From: Actinobacteria bacterium IMCC26207
Lineage (GTDB): Bacteria; Actinomycetota; Acidimicrobiia; Acidimicrobiales; Microtrichaceae
Length of the DNA stretch: 64,000 nucleotides
Direction of reading: 5' to 3'
Assembly (NCBI GenBank): GCA_001025035.1
Contig: LCZK01000009.1
Location: forward strand, 62,001 to 126,000
Part shown: one piece after another, positions 43,586-53,258 of the stretch
How the letters are laid out: each line of letters begins with the position of its first letter
How positions within the stretch are numbered: the first letter of the stretch is position 1
Program-made: the position numbers and the translations under genes
The notes under the pieces: model-generated
The model's input: only the letters and a program-made list of their open reading frames with translations
What the model was told of the DNA's origin: nothing
The model's database searches: none

Positions 43586-44731
43586 TCAGCGGCTAGCGGC
43601 GAGCTCAACAGCCTTGCTGGCTGCTTCAAGCATCGTCGGCTGCATCTGCAGTTGATCGGACAGGTGCGGGGCAAGAATTGCTCTGCCCTCTTCGGCGTTG
43701 GTGCCATCAAGGCGAATCACGATGGGTGACTCAATGGTGACTCTTCCGAGGGCTTCGATGATGCCGTTCGCAACTTCTTCACCGCGAGTGATTCCGCCAA
43801 AGATGTTGATGAAGATTGCCTTGACGTCGGGGTCGTTGTTGATGACCTCAAGTGCTCCAGCCATCACGTCGGCATTTGCGCCGCCGCCGATATCTAGGAA
43901 GTTCGCTGGTTTACCGCCAGCCTGGTTGACCACGTCAAGAGTGCTCATTGCTAGACCTGCACCGTTCGCGATGATGCCCACCGACCCGTCAAGGCCCACG
44001 TACTGAAGGCCCTTTTCGTGTGCGGCCTGCTCACGCGAGTCGCGCTCTTGAGTGGCTTCATACTCTGCCCACTCATGGCGGTACATTGCATTGTCGTCCA
44101 AGGTCACCTTGGCATCGAGTGCATGAACCTCGCCGGTTGGCTTCAGAATAAGGGGGTTGATCTCTGCCAGATCGGCATCTCCCTCGGTATAGGCCCGATA
44201 CAGCTTCAACAGGATGTCTACTGCGCCATCCTCGGCTGCTGGGTTTAGGTTGGCTGCTTTGACCCAAGCTCGTGCGGTTGGCTCATCAAGGCCATCTACC
44301 GGGTCAATCCAGATCTTGGCGATTGCATCGGGGTTCTCTTCGGCCACTGCCTCGATCTCGACTCCACCCTCGGCAGAGAGCATCCCAAGATGCTTCTTGG
44401 CAGAACGGTCCAGAGTGAAACTGGCGTAGTACTCCTCAGCGATATCAGAAGCCACTTCGATCCAGACCACATTGACGGTATGGCCTTTGATGTCCATGCC
44501 CAATATGTTTGAGGCGTACTCTCGTACTTCCTCGGCGGTGTTGGCCAGCTTGATACCACCAGCCTTGCCACGGCCACCTACTTGCACCTGTGCCTTGATC
44601 ACCACGGGGTACTGGCCAATACGGCCGGCTGCAGCTACTGCATCCTCCACAGTGGTTACTGCCTCGCCCTTTGACACTGGAATGTCGAAAGAAGCAAAGA
44701 ATTGTTTTCCTTGGTACTCGAAGAGGTCCAC
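43586..44731 (-). CDS. sucC: succinyl-CoA ligase (ADP-forming) beta subunit
   Basis: Beta subunit, 381 aa, with an ATP-grasp domain (MDLFEYQGKQFFASFDIPV; VVIKAQVQVGGRGKAGGIKLA) and a C-terminal ligase domain (LDIGGGANADVM; AIFINIFGGITRGEEVANGI). It pairs with sucD to make ATP from succinyl-CoA in the TCA cycle. The 194 bp upstream are shared with a divergent membrane protein and contain an inverted repeat. Confidence 0.97.
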   Translation of the reverse strand: MDLFEYQGKQFFASFDIPVSKGEAVTTVEDAVAAAGRIGQYPVVIKAQVQVGGRGKAGGIKLANTAEEVREYASNILGMDIKGHTVNVVWIEVASDIAEEYYASFTLDRSAKKHLGMLSAEGGVEIEAVAEENPDAIAKIWIDPVDGLDEPTARAWVKAANLNPAAEDGAVDILLKLYRAYTEGDADLAEINPLILKPTGEVHALDAKVTLDDNAMYRHEWAEYEATQERDSREQAAHEKGLQYVGLDGSVGIIANGAGLAMSTLDVVNQAGGKPANFLDIGGGANADVMAGALEVINNDPDVKAIFINIFGGITRGEEVANGIIEALGRVTIESPIVIRLDGTNAEEGRAILAPHLSDQLQMQPTMLEAASKAVELAASR

Positions 44732-44790
44732 CCTCGTGTGCCTTTCTGCTCGGCCATCGGCCCGTCGAATAACGCCGGTGCGCTACTCGA

Positions 44791-44817
44791 GGGTGCACAA
44801 TCTGTACTCATGCACCC
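44791..44817. promoter_or_regulatory. inverted repeat in the sucC divergent region
   Basis: gggtgca (44791-44797) and tgcaccc (44811-44817) are exact complements separated by 13 bases, 60 bp from the sucC start and about 110 from the divergent gene. This is a candidate operator or hairpin. The short repeat ggctcgaac also occurs twice further right (about 44877 and 44897). Nothing else is recognised in this spacer. Confidence 0.4.
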
Positions 44818-44925
44818 GGCGGGGGATCCTAAACGCCTCGGGGCCTGCATCTCATATCGAGAGCAAAATCAGATTTTGGCTCGAACTGCATTTCGGGCTC
44901 GAACAGTGCAGAATTAGGGTTACTC

Positions 44926-45468
44926 ATGCCAGTAGAACGCCGTTCAGGCAAACAGCAACTCATCGCAATCAGCCTTGGGGTTGCAGCCGTCGTGATTGCA
45001 ATTGGCATTGCTTGGGGCATGCTTGCCCTTGCCGGCGGGAACGAAACTGCCACTCAACTTCGCCTTGGCGATGACGTCTTCGATGCTGGCAATGCAGTGC
45101 GACTCTCGACCCAAATCAACACGCAGGGGCCACTTCTGTTTAGCGATGTTTCTGGTCGAGGGCAGCAGCGACCCATTGCTGTGAACCATTTTGGTAAGGA
45201 TCCGGCAATACGGTGGGTGGCCTTCGATGCTGCAGCGCCTGGAGCACCCGAAAACTGCTTTCTGGTTTGGTCCGCTGAGCGCAAAGTGTTCGAGGAGCGA
45301 TCAGCGGCGAGTGGCGCTGAGCGCGAGCAGGGGCAGATCTGTAGAGACATCACCTTTCCCGCAAACGGGCAGGGCCTAGATCAGTACTCCTGGAGAATCG
45401 ACAAGGCAGGGAGTCTGACGATTGACCTGCGGCCAAACGACAAGATCTCGACTAACGCCGGGGGCTAG
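44926..45468 (+). CDS. unknown membrane-anchored extracytoplasmic protein
   Basis: 180 aa, not recognised. A basic N-terminus and one membrane helix (about 13-36) are followed by an exported domain. That domain includes VNHFGKDPAIRWVAFDA, and its only two Cys lie in ENCFLVW and GQICRD, likely a disulfide. TAGGGT five bases before the ATG may be its promoter box. It is divergent from sucC. The 3' end overlaps three copies of a 7-bp repeat that contains its stop codon. Function unknown. Confidence 0.72.
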   Translation: MPVERRSGKQQLIAISLGVAAVVIAIGIAWGMLALAGGNETATQLRLGDDVFDAGNAVRLSTQINTQGPLLFSDVSGRGQQRPIAVNHFGKDPAIRWVAFDAAAPGAPENCFLVWSAERKVFEERSAASGAEREQGQICRDITFPANGQGLDQYSWRIDKAGSLTIDLRPNDKISTNAGG

Positions 45469-45484
45469 CGGCTAGTTGCTAGCG
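45464..45484. repeat. 7-bp tandem repeat, three copies, over a stop codon
   Basis: gctagcg, gctagtt, gctagcg at 45464, 45471 and 45478. The TAG inside the first copy is the stop of the membrane protein. Confidence 0.7.
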
Positions 45485-45497
45485 CCGAGCAGAAAAA

Positions 45498-47018
45498 TCA
45501 CTCACTAAAAAGTGGCAGCAAGCGATCCCGCTGAATTTTGCGGGTGCCGGTTCGGGGAAGCTCCTCGACGATCAGAATGCGGCGAGGTGCTTTGTACTGA
45601 GCCATGCGAACGCCGGCCCACACCACCAACTCTTGGGGAGTCACCTTGGCCTTGGGTCGTAGTCGAACTGCCGCAACGGGTACCTCGCCGAGCTTGGCAT
45701 CTGGGATTCCTACCACTGCCGCTTCGAGCACATCTGGGTGTTCTTCAATATCGGCCTCTACCTCTACGGGATACACCGAATAGCCGCCCGACTTGATCAC
45801 TGCCTTAGCTCGGCCCTGAAACATCACCATTCCAAAGGGCCCCGACCGCACAAGGTCACCCGTACGCAGCCATCCGTCCTCGGTAAGGGCCTCACTGCTG
45901 GCTTGCGCATCGCCCCAATACCCCTTGAGCACTCCTGGACCCTTCAGGCGCAACTCGCCAACTTGCCCAGGCAGTACTCCCCTACCTGAGCGATCTGCCA
46001 CTTTGAACTTCCAGCCGGGCATGGACAGGCCAAGCGAATCGCCAAGACCGATCGGCAACATTGGCGGTGAGAGTTTGGTGGCCACGTTTCCGCCTACCTC
46101 AACCATGCCGTAACCCTCCATGAAGGCAGCCTCACCAATAGGGCCCAGGCCCGGCAACGTTGCCGAAGCCCCAAAGGACTTGAACTTCAGAGCAAGGTCA
46201 GCCGGCATGACATCTGCGCCGCTTATCCAGACCCGAATCGAACTCAGGTCGGCCTCGGCAGCACCTGCTTCTAATAAGGTCCGATACATCGCTGGCACCC
46301 CGATAAACGCTGAGCATCGGCGGTGCTCGATAATCTGAAGGGTCCGTCTCGGCGAGAAACGCTGCATGAAATAGATGGGAATCCCTGCCACTGCGGGGCC
46401 CATAAGTGCAACGAACCCCATAATGTGCGCTACCGGCAGGGCCAAGACGAGTTCGTCGTGGCGCAGGGTGAACGGCCACATTGCGGCTACCGAGACCTGC
46501 CCAACTAACGCCTGATGAGTGAGTTCTGCACCCTTTGGTTTACCGGTGGTTCCAGAGGTGTAAAAGAGCGCAGCAACATCTTTAGGACTTGGAGTTGCGA
46601 GCACTGTTGATCCCTCGACCACAGGCAGTTCATCGGGAGTGCGAATCACTAAACTCGCACCTGAGTCAGCAATGACGTGTGCAACCTCAGCTTCGGACAT
46701 CTGCGGGTTCACTGGCGCCGGCAGCCCACCGGCAGCCGAGACAGCTAGGCACAACATGAACTGATCAATCCCATTGGCCGTTGCAATCACCACGGGGCGG
46801 CCGGGTTCGCTGAGGGTTCGAATAGCTCTGGTCCAAGCAGCTACCTGTTCGGAAGCTTGTTGGAAGGTGATCCGTCGAGAAAGACCTGTCTCGTCCTCTT
46901 CGGTCACGAACAGCTTCTCACCGTGCATCTCGGCAAGACGCATCATCAGGTCGGCAAGGGTGGCCGAACGCCGAAGCGCCAAATCGGCACGGCCGAGGAA
47001 GGAACGGGGAATTGTCAT
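45498..47018 (-). CDS. AMP-forming acyl-CoA synthetase
   Basis: ANL-superfamily ligase of about 506 aa. The phosphate loop is ALFYTSGTTGKPKGAELTH, GYGMVEVGG stands at the substrate side, and DGWLRTGDLVRSG with KAVIKSGGYSVYPVEVE lies near the domain hinge. The C-terminal Lys is in PRTGTRKIQRDRLLP. It activates a fatty or aromatic acid to its CoA ester. Start ATG 47018 overlaps the pcrA stop by four bases (ATGA) and has GGAG five bases upstream, so it is coupled to the helicase. The chain length is not evident. Confidence 0.9.
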   Translation of the reverse strand: MTIPRSFLGRADLALRRSATLADLMMRLAEMHGEKLFVTEEDETGLSRRITFQQASEQVAAWTRAIRTLSEPGRPVVIATANGIDQFMLCLAVSAAGGLPAPVNPQMSEAEVAHVIADSGASLVIRTPDELPVVEGSTVLATPSPKDVAALFYTSGTTGKPKGAELTHQALVGQVSVAAMWPFTLRHDELVLALPVAHIMGFVALMGPAVAGIPIYFMQRFSPRRTLQIIEHRRCSAFIGVPAMYRTLLEAGAAEADLSSIRVWISGADVMPADLALKFKSFGASATLPGLGPIGEAAFMEGYGMVEVGGNVATKLSPPMLPIGLGDSLGLSMPGWKFKVADRSGRGVLPGQVGELRLKGPGVLKGYWGDAQASSEALTEDGWLRTGDLVRSGPFGMVMFQGRAKAVIKSGGYSVYPVEVEADIEEHPDVLEAAVVGIPDAKLGEVPVAAVRLRPKAKVTPQELVVWAGVRMAQYKAPRRILIVEELPRTGTRKIQRDRLLPLFSE

Positions 47019-49240
47019 GCTTTCTCCAATGGTGCCCAAGACAAGAGCAGCCGTTTTTCTCCAACAGAGCCAAAGTGAACTACTGCCTCGGCTTTATCCC
47101 CTGCACCCTCGACCATCAAGATGACGCCTTCGCCCCACACGTTGTGGCGCACGTCATCACCCACCTTGAAGTTCAGTTCGTGGGCCTTTGTAGGCGAGGG
47201 TGGTTTCGGTTTAGCTAAGCCAGATCCGCGCCCAACTCCTGAGCCAGTATCAGACCAAGAGGTGGACTCCCAGGTACTCGATCGGCCACCGCTGCTTCGC
47301 TCTTGGCGGGTTCGACTCGAGGAGGATTCTTCGATGAGTCCGCTCGGAATCTCGGTGATAAATCTGCTCGGCGGGTTGTACTGCGTGCTGCCATAGAGCG
47401 TGCGGCACCAGGCGTGAGATAAGAAGAGTTGTTGCCGCGCACGAGTGATTCCTACATAGCAAAGGCGTCGTTCCTCTTCGAGTTCCCCCGGGTCAGTCAA
47501 TGCCCGCATATGCGGAAACACGCCCTCCTCGACCCCCACCATGAACACCACCGGAAACTCCAACCCCTTTGCAGCATGAAGCGTCATCATGACGACTCCA
47601 GTCTCAGATGGGTCATCAGGGTCTGGTAGCTGATCGGTATCTGCCACTAGGGAGACCTGCTCCAAGAAGGCATCCACGCTTGGATACTCGCGCGCCATTC
47701 CCACCAATTCAGCCAAGTTCTCGATCCGCGAATCGTTCTCGACGGAGCGATCAGCCTCAAGCTCAGCCAAATAGCCAGATCGGCTCAGTATGGAATCCAG
47801 CAATGCTGCAGGGCCGGCTGCTAGCTCTGTGCTGAGTTCATCGAGCAGTGTCAGAAAGGATTCAATCCCCCGAGCCGATCGGGGCGAGACACCGGCGGCG
47901 TCCCAGTTACGCAAGGCCTCTACAAAGCTCAAGCCATGTGACCGCGCATAAGCATCTAGGCGGCCAACTGTTTGATCACCAATGCCCCGCTTGGGAACAT
48001 TGAGCACCCGCTTTAGGTTGACTTCATCAGTGGTATTGACCACTGCGCGCAAGTACGCCATTGCATCTTTGACTTCACGTCGGTCGTAGAACCGAGTGCC
48101 ACCCACAACCCGATATGGGATGCTGCCGCGCAGGAACTGCTCCTCGAGAACGCGACTCTGAGCGTTGGTGCGATAGAACACTGCCATGTCTGACCAACGC
48201 TGGTCGCCGCCGCTATGCAGGCGTGTCAGTTCACGACAGATCCACTGGGCTTCGTCCACCTCGTCCTCGCCCTGGAACTTTGTGATCTTGTCTCCTGCAC
48301 CAGTTTGGGTCCAGAGGTCCTTGGGTTTGCGAGCCGAATTATGCGAGATCACTGCATTTGCAGCATCAAGAATGTTTTGAGTTGAGCGGTAATTCTGCTC
48401 CAGGACCACAACCGTGGAGTCGGGAAAAGCAGTCTCGAAATCCAGCAGGTTTCGCATATCAGCCCCACGGAACCCATATACGGACTGATCGGTATCACCC
48501 ACCACGCATACGTTTCGATGCTGTTGGCCAAGCAGCATGACGAGCTCGTTTTGCACGCTGTTGGTGTCTTGATATTCATCGACGAGCACATGTCGAAAGC
48601 GTTGCTGATACGAGGCCAACACCTCTGGTCGTGTTCGGAGTAGTTCAACAGCCACGCACAGCAGGTCATCAAAATCCATTGCACCAGCGCGCCTCAGCCG
48701 AAGCTGGTACTCGGCGAACACTTCAGCAATTTTGCGGTCGTAGATAACCGAGGCCTGCTCGGTATACGACTCCACGTTGTGGCCATCGTTCTTGGCAGCT
48801 GAAATGGCCGCGTGAACTGCCCTCGGGGGAAACCGCTTGGAGTCAATGTTGAGGTCTCGTAAGACATAGCTCGTCAGGCGAACTGCGTCTGCGTGGTCAT
48901 AGATCGTAAATGCCGAGGGGTACCCCAACAGTTGTGCATCACGGCGAAGCATGCGCACGCAAGCCGAATGGAAGGTTGAGATCCACATTTTTTGCGCCAC
49001 GGGGCCAATAAGTCGCCCAATGCGGTCGCGCATCTCTTGAGCTGCCTTGTTCGTAAAGGTAATAGCCAGAATCTGATGCGGAGAGACCTGATGCTCCTCA
49101 ATCAGATGAGCAATTCGGTGTGTGAGCACTCTGGTCTTGCCAGATCCGGCGCCGGCTACAACCAAGAGTGGACCATCGCCGTGTGTGACGGCCTCGAACT
49201 GTGCTGGGTTGAGCCCAGCGAGCAGGCGGTCAGGCGACAT
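47015..49240 (-). CDS. pcrA: ATP-dependent DNA helicase, UvrD/PcrA family
   Basis: SF1A 3'-5' helicase for repair and replication restart, about 741 aa. Motif I is VVAGAGSGKTRVLTHR, motif II is LVDEYQDTNSVQN, and motif III is VGDTDQSVYGFRGAD. Motif V/VI are MTLHAAKGLEFPVVF and YVGITRARQQLFLS, and a C-terminal Tudor-like tail is LNFKVGDDVRHNVWGEGVIL. ATG 49240 is chosen: a TAACAT box lies seven bases upstream, while the GTG at 49303 has no signal. In mycobacteria uvrD1 is also near sucCD. Intact. Confidence 0.95.
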   Translation of the reverse strand: MSPDRLLAGLNPAQFEAVTHGDGPLLVVAGAGSGKTRVLTHRIAHLIEEHQVSPHQILAITFTNKAAQEMRDRIGRLIGPVAQKMWISTFHSACVRMLRRDAQLLGYPSAFTIYDHADAVRLTSYVLRDLNIDSKRFPPRAVHAAISAAKNDGHNVESYTEQASVIYDRKIAEVFAEYQLRLRRAGAMDFDDLLCVAVELLRTRPEVLASYQQRFRHVLVDEYQDTNSVQNELVMLLGQQHRNVCVVGDTDQSVYGFRGADMRNLLDFETAFPDSTVVVLEQNYRSTQNILDAANAVISHNSARKPKDLWTQTGAGDKITKFQGEDEVDEAQWICRELTRLHSGGDQRWSDMAVFYRTNAQSRVLEEQFLRGSIPYRVVGGTRFYDRREVKDAMAYLRAVVNTTDEVNLKRVLNVPKRGIGDQTVGRLDAYARSHGLSFVEALRNWDAAGVSPRSARGIESFLTLLDELSTELAAGPAALLDSILSRSGYLAELEADRSVENDSRIENLAELVGMAREYPSVDAFLEQVSLVADTDQLPDPDDPSETGVVMMTLHAAKGLEFPVVFMVGVEEGVFPHMRALTDPGELEEERRLCYVGITRARQQLFLSHAWCRTLYGSTQYNPPSRFITEIPSGLIEESSSSRTRQERSSGGRSSTWESTSWSDTGSGVGRGSGLAKPKPPSPTKAHELNFKVGDDVRHNVWGEGVILMVEGAGDKAEAVVHFGSVGEKRLLLSWAPLEKA

Positions 49241-49247
49241 CTGTCCA

Positions 49248-49253
49248 ATGTTA
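49248..49253 (-). promoter_or_regulatory. -10-like box for leaderless transcription of pcrA
   Basis: TAACAT on the minus strand, seven bases before ATG 49240. It supports this start over the upstream GTG. Confidence 0.45.
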
Positions 49254-49337
49254 GTTGCGCAGGCTGACACCGCTTGCCCGCGCGCTGAGGGCAGTACCTG
49301 CACCAGATAGGTGTTGTTGGTAGCCGGTACCGAGCCG

Positions 49338-50132
49338 CTACCCCGCTAGGCGCTGATCCAGAAAGTCCAGAACCTGATTGAGCGCTTCTTGGGTAGGTTG
49401 GCCGGCCTGATCCACGAGGTCTTCGGTCAACACAGAGTGCGCAGCCCTCTTGTGCCCCCACTGGTTCCCTGCAGAGGAATCAATCTCTACCCCAATAAAG
49501 CTGTCGCCAAGATGCTTCCGGAGCGAGGCGAAGCGCTCAGCGGGAGCAGCAGCGTCGCCAGTAAATCGAAGGCCAAGTACGCACAGGTCATCTGTCTGGG
49601 TGCGTTCAATCACGATGTCGAGGTCAGCGGGTGAACACCCAACATCTGCACGGCGCTTCTTGCCGAGCGGCAGGGGAACCGAGGGCTGCGAGAGCACTGG
49701 AGCGAGCATCGCCGGCTCAGTCGACATCGCCAGAGCAAACCCCCCGGTAAAGCACATTCCCACTGCCCCCACACCTGCTCCACCACACTGCTCATGGGCG
49801 TGGCGGGCTAGCGCACGAAGCCAGTCAATGGCTGGGGGTGTGGATTGCAAAGCAAAGGCTTTGAACTCTTTCGAGACACAAGCTGGGGCTATTGACTTGA
49901 TGATTCCCGCTGGGGTTGGTTCGGCTCCCGGTGAGCCAAACAAGACGGGCATAAACACAGTGTGTCCACGCTCAATAACGCGTCGGGCAAAATCCGCGAC
50001 GAGCGGAGTGATTCCTGGAATCTCTGCCATCACAATGACTGCGGTGCCCTCGCCTGCCCGGTACACCGTTCGAGTTCTGCCAGCAAAGGAGAACGTCTCT
50101 TTGGAAAAATCATGGAGCGGGTCTGTAGCCAT
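49338..50132 (-). CDS. dienelactone hydrolase family protein
   Basis: Alpha/beta hydrolase of 264 aa with a Cys nucleophile in GAVGMCFTGGFAL, the DLH type G-x-C-x-G, and IVMAEIPGITPLVADFARR near the oxyanion hole. Asp and His partners lie in the C-terminal half (about 200-240). It hydrolyses a lactone or ester. TAGGTT six bases before the ATG suggests its own leaderless promoter, 24 bases after the NlpC/P60 stop. Confidence 0.85.
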   Translation of the reverse strand: MATDPLHDFSKETFSFAGRTRTVYRAGEGTAVIVMAEIPGITPLVADFARRVIERGHTVFMPVLFGSPGAEPTPAGIIKSIAPACVSKEFKAFALQSTPPAIDWLRALARHAHEQCGGAGVGAVGMCFTGGFALAMSTEPAMLAPVLSQPSVPLPLGKKRRADVGCSPADLDIVIERTQTDDLCVLGLRFTGDAAAPAERFASLRKHLGDSFIGVEIDSSAGNQWGHKRAAHSVLTEDLVDQAGQPTQEALNQVLDFLDQRLAG

Positions 50133-50138
50133 CTACAG

Positions 50139-50144
50139 AACCTA
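50139..50144 (-). promoter_or_regulatory. -10-like box for leaderless transcription
   Basis: TAGGTT six bases before the ATG at 50132 on the minus strand; no ribosome site. Confidence 0.55.
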
Positions 50145-50156
50145 GCGAATCTGTGC

Positions 50157-51386
50157 TTAACCGACCCGACCAAAGCTCATAGATCCACCCATGCGATCGA
50201 TGGATGAAATCTTGACTACATCGCCCGTGTGTGGGGAGTGAATCATCTGCCCGCCACCGATGTACATACCCACGTGGCCAACAGGGTTGCGATAAAAGAC
50301 CAAGTCTCCGGGCTGCAGTTGCTCGCGGGTAATCCGTTGAGTCCCTCCGCGTTGAGCACCCGAGGTGCGCGGCAGCGAGACGCCTGCCTGTGCCCAAGAC
50401 CACAGCATCAGACCCGAGCAGTCAAAGCCACCAGGCGAGGAGCCTCCGTAGCGATACGCGGTACCCAACTGCGATTGTGCAGCAGCAATGGCCGCACCGG
50501 CAGCAGAATTTGGTGCCGAGGCCGGAAGGGGATCTTGGGAGGGTGCCGCTGCGGTCTCGGGCGGTGGCGACACAGCTGCGGCCGGGCTTGGCCTAGCCGA
50601 ACGTGGCGCTTGGACTGCGGGGGCTTTGGCAGCGGGTGAGCCTGCCTGAGATGGTGCCACTCGCGCAGCGGCAGCTTGTTGAGCCCGCGCTACTGCTTGG
50701 GCTTTGGCTGCAGCAGCGGCTGCCGCTGCTGCAGCTGCGCGCTGCTGTTCGGCTTCGACTGCCGCTCGGAGTTCGCCCTTGGTACTATCAAGCAGCTCTT
50801 GTTGGCGATTCACGCTCGAGTCGAGTTGGGAGACCACTTTTGCCTGCTGACTCTTGCGAGCCTCGAGCTGGGTACCGGATGCCTTGAGTTGCTGGTTCTT
50901 TACATCAAGATCCTGCTGATCAGCGGTGATGCCATCAGCAAGTTGAACTCGATCACCCTGAAGCAGTTCTAACAGAACCTGCTGATTCACTGCCTCGTTC
51001 GGATTGGCCTTACCAAAGGCAACCTGATTTTGTACTCCGGCACCCACATAGGCCTCGACAAGGTACCCCGTTGCCTGCGCACGGCTGCGGTCAAGGCGCA
51101 CCTGGGCATCGGCAACAGCTTGCTCATTGGCCTGCTGCTCTTGTTGCAAACCAGAAATATCCTCTTGCGTCTGCAAGTACTCCTCATTGAGCTGATCTGA
51201 CTTCTCTTGCAGCGCATCAAGTTCGGCCGCAACCTTGGCTGCTTTCTCACGCAGGCCTTCAACACTTTGCGCTCCAACGTTGCTACTCGAGGTAACGAGC
51301 CCAACCGTGACAATGGCAGCGATAACTACCGTCGCAGTCCGGAGGGGCCTAATCAGCCCAGAGGGAGTCCAAGTGGTGGAATGCAT
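50157..51386 (-). CDS. secreted NlpC/P60 peptidoglycan endopeptidase with coiled coil
   Basis: Exported cell-wall hydrolase of 409 aa (RipA-like layout). The signal peptide has a hydrophobic core at about 14-35 (probable cleavage after VGA). A long coiled coil (about 45-230, EKSDQLNEEYLQTQEDISGL) and an Ala/Pro-rich linker follow. The C-terminal NlpC/P60 domain has catalytic Cys323 in FDCSGLMLW, His371 in VGHVGMYIG and His383 in MIHSPHTG. It cleaves peptide stems, probably during division; in such proteins the coiled coil usually keeps the domain inactive until a partner binds. Confidence 0.93.
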   Translation of the reverse strand: MHSTTWTPSGLIRPLRTATVVIAAIVTVGLVTSSSNVGAQSVEGLREKAAKVAAELDALQEKSDQLNEEYLQTQEDISGLQQEQQANEQAVADAQVRLDRSRAQATGYLVEAYVGAGVQNQVAFGKANPNEAVNQQVLLELLQGDRVQLADGITADQQDLDVKNQQLKASGTQLEARKSQQAKVVSQLDSSVNRQQELLDSTKGELRAAVEAEQQRAAAAAAAAAAAKAQAVARAQQAAAARVAPSQAGSPAAKAPAVQAPRSARPSPAAAVSPPPETAAAPSQDPLPASAPNSAAGAAIAAAQSQLGTAYRYGGSSPGGFDCSGLMLWSWAQAGVSLPRTSGAQRGGTQRITREQLQPGDLVFYRNPVGHVGMYIGGGQMIHSPHTGDVVKISSIDRMGGSMSFGRVG

Positions 51387-51499
51387 TGTGACTAGTCAAT
51401 CACGCAGAGAGAAATGTTACAAACGCGTTTCAGTTTGCCGACAAATTCTCTCAGAATGACTTATTCAGGCCAGTTGCTCCCAGAACCCGCCGCTCTGTT

Positions 51500-51533
51500 A
51501 TGCGCCTGACCCCCTATAGAGGGTCAGGCGCAT
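51500..51533. terminator. 13-bp perfect hairpin between guaA and the NlpC/P60 gene
   Basis: atgcgcctgaccc (51500-51512) pairs exactly with 51521-51533 around an eight-base loop. It lies 40 bases after the guaA stop on the same strand. A U-run is absent, so it is a likely terminator of the gua genes by structure only. Confidence 0.65.
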
Positions 51534-51572
51534 GACAAAGCGCTGAGTGAACGGCGCTCGGGCCATTCGGCG

Positions 51573-53258
51573 CTATTCCCATTCGATGGTTCCTGGGGGT
51601 TTTGAGGTGATGTCATAGGCCACCCGATTCACCCCGGGTACCTCATTGATGATGCGCGAGGCCATCTTTTCGAGCACGTCATAGGGAATCCGCGCCCAAT
51701 CTGCAGTCATGGCATCCTCGCTGGTGACGGCCCGAATGATGACCGGATAACCGTAGGTTCGCTCATCCCCCATGACCCCAACAGTGCGGATGTCGGGAAG
51801 TACTGCAAAGGATTGCCAGATCTCTCGCTCCAACCCAGCTAGGCGAAGCTCTTCCCGAACGATTGCATCGGCCTCTTGCAGGACGGCCACCTTGTCGGGG
51901 GTGACTTCTCCAATGATGCGCACACCGAGTCCCGGCCCGGGAAAGGGTTGGCGCCAAACAATCTCGTCAGGTAGGCCGAGTTCAGACCCAACGGCGCGGA
52001 CCTCGTCTTTGAACAGCGAGCGCAGTGGCTCAACAAGGTCAAAGTCCAAGTCATCGGGAAGTCCACCAACATTGTGATGGCTCTTGATGGTGGCAGCGTG
52101 AGCAGTTCCAGACTCGATCACATCGGGATACAACGTCCCCTGCACCAAGAACTGAGCGTCTGTGATTCCCCCGCGGGCATCTTCAAATACGCGAATAAAA
52201 AGCTCGCCGATAGCTTTGCGCTTTTCTTCAGGATCAGTCAGCCCGGCGAGCTTTTCAAAGAACCGATCCGCTGACTGCACATGAATCAGTTCCAGGCCCT
52301 GATGCCGATGAAAGGTCTCGACGACTTGCTCGCCTTCGTTCTTGCGCATCAGACCCGTGTCTACAAACACACAAGTCAGCTGCGAGCCGATTGCCTTGTG
52401 AACCAGCGCTGCAGCTACGGCAGAATCCACGCCTCCGGAAAGCCCGCAGATTGCCCGGCCAGTTCCGACTTGCGCCCGAATGGCTGCAACCGAGGTCTCA
52501 ACAAAGTTCTCCATGGTCCACTCAGAGGAGAGTCCCACAATTTGGTGCAAGAACTCCTCAATGAGTTGTTGCCCAAATGGAGAGTGAACAACCTCCGGGT
52601 GATACTGCACGCCAAAGATTTTGCGTTCTGGGTTCTCGAGCACGGCGACTTGAGCACCGGGTGTTGATGCAATGGCTCGAAAGCCCTCGGGTACTTCAAC
52701 TACGGCGTCAAAGTGACTCATCCAGACGTCTTGAGTCTGGGGAATGTCCTCGGTCAGCAGAACCGACTCAGCATCAGCGCTGCGGGTCATCGTGGTTCGG
52801 CCGTACTCCCCAGAACCTCCTCTGCCAACGGTGCCACCAAGTTGTTGCGCAATGAGTTGCGCTCCGTAACAGATCCCAAGAATCGGAATCCCAAGCTCGT
52901 AGACCGCTGGGTCTATAACGGGAGCACCCTCAACGTGAACTGACTTAGGGCCACCGGACAAAATGATTGCACTCGGGCGGCGGGCAGCAAACTCCGCAGC
53001 AGTGAGCGTGCTTGGCACAATCTCTGAATAGACCTTGGCCTCACGAACTCGTCGAGCAATCAGCTGCGAATACTGCGCTCCGAAGTCGACAACTAAGACT
53101 CGTTCCTCTGGGGTGGTTCGAGAGAGCTCTGGGATCAGACGATGTTCAGTCCCAGTGGGGTCGATCATCATCAGATCATCAGACTTCTCTGCCAACTCAA
53201 TATTTTCAGCCAAGGATTCTGCTGCTACTGAACCGGCTCTTGGCTCTGCGCCAGCCAT
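51573..53258 (-). CDS. guaA: GMP synthase (glutamine-hydrolysing)
   Basis: Converts XMP to GMP; about 561 aa. The glutaminase domain has [17 protein letters not shown], the nucleophile Cys of [15 protein letters not shown] and the His-Glu of [10 protein letters not shown]. The ATP-pyrophosphatase loop is [17 protein letters not shown], and the dimer domain ends in KPPGTIEWE. About 50 residues precede the usual start region; ATG 53258 shares one base with the guaB3 stop (TGATG), suggesting re-initiation. A later ATG pair (MMIDPTG) is possible. Confidence 0.96.
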   Translation of the reverse strand: MAGAEPRAGSVAAESLAENIELAEKSDDLMMIDPTGTEHRLIPELSRTTPEERVLVVDFGAQYSQLIARRVREAKVYSEIVPSTLTAAEFAARRPSAIILSGGPKSVHVEGAPVIDPAVYELGIPILGICYGAQLIAQQLGGTVGRGGSGEYGRTTMTRSADAESVLLTEDIPQTQDVWMSHFDAVVEVPEGFRAIASTPGAQVAVLENPERKIFGVQYHPEVVHSPFGQQLIEEFLHQIVGLSSEWTMENFVETSVAAIRAQVGTGRAICGLSGGVDSAVAAALVHKAIGSQLTCVFVDTGLMRKNEGEQVVETFHRHQGLELIHVQSADRFFEKLAGLTDPEEKRKAIGELFIRVFEDARGGITDAQFLVQGTLYPDVIESGTAHAATIKSHHNVGGLPDDLDFDLVEPLRSLFKDEVRAVGSELGLPDEIVWRQPFPGPGLGVRIIGEVTPDKVAVLQEADAIVREELRLAGLEREIWQSFAVLPDIRTVGVMGDERTYGYPVIIRAVTSEDAMTADWARIPYDVLEKMASRIINEVPGVNRVAYDITSKPPGTIEWE

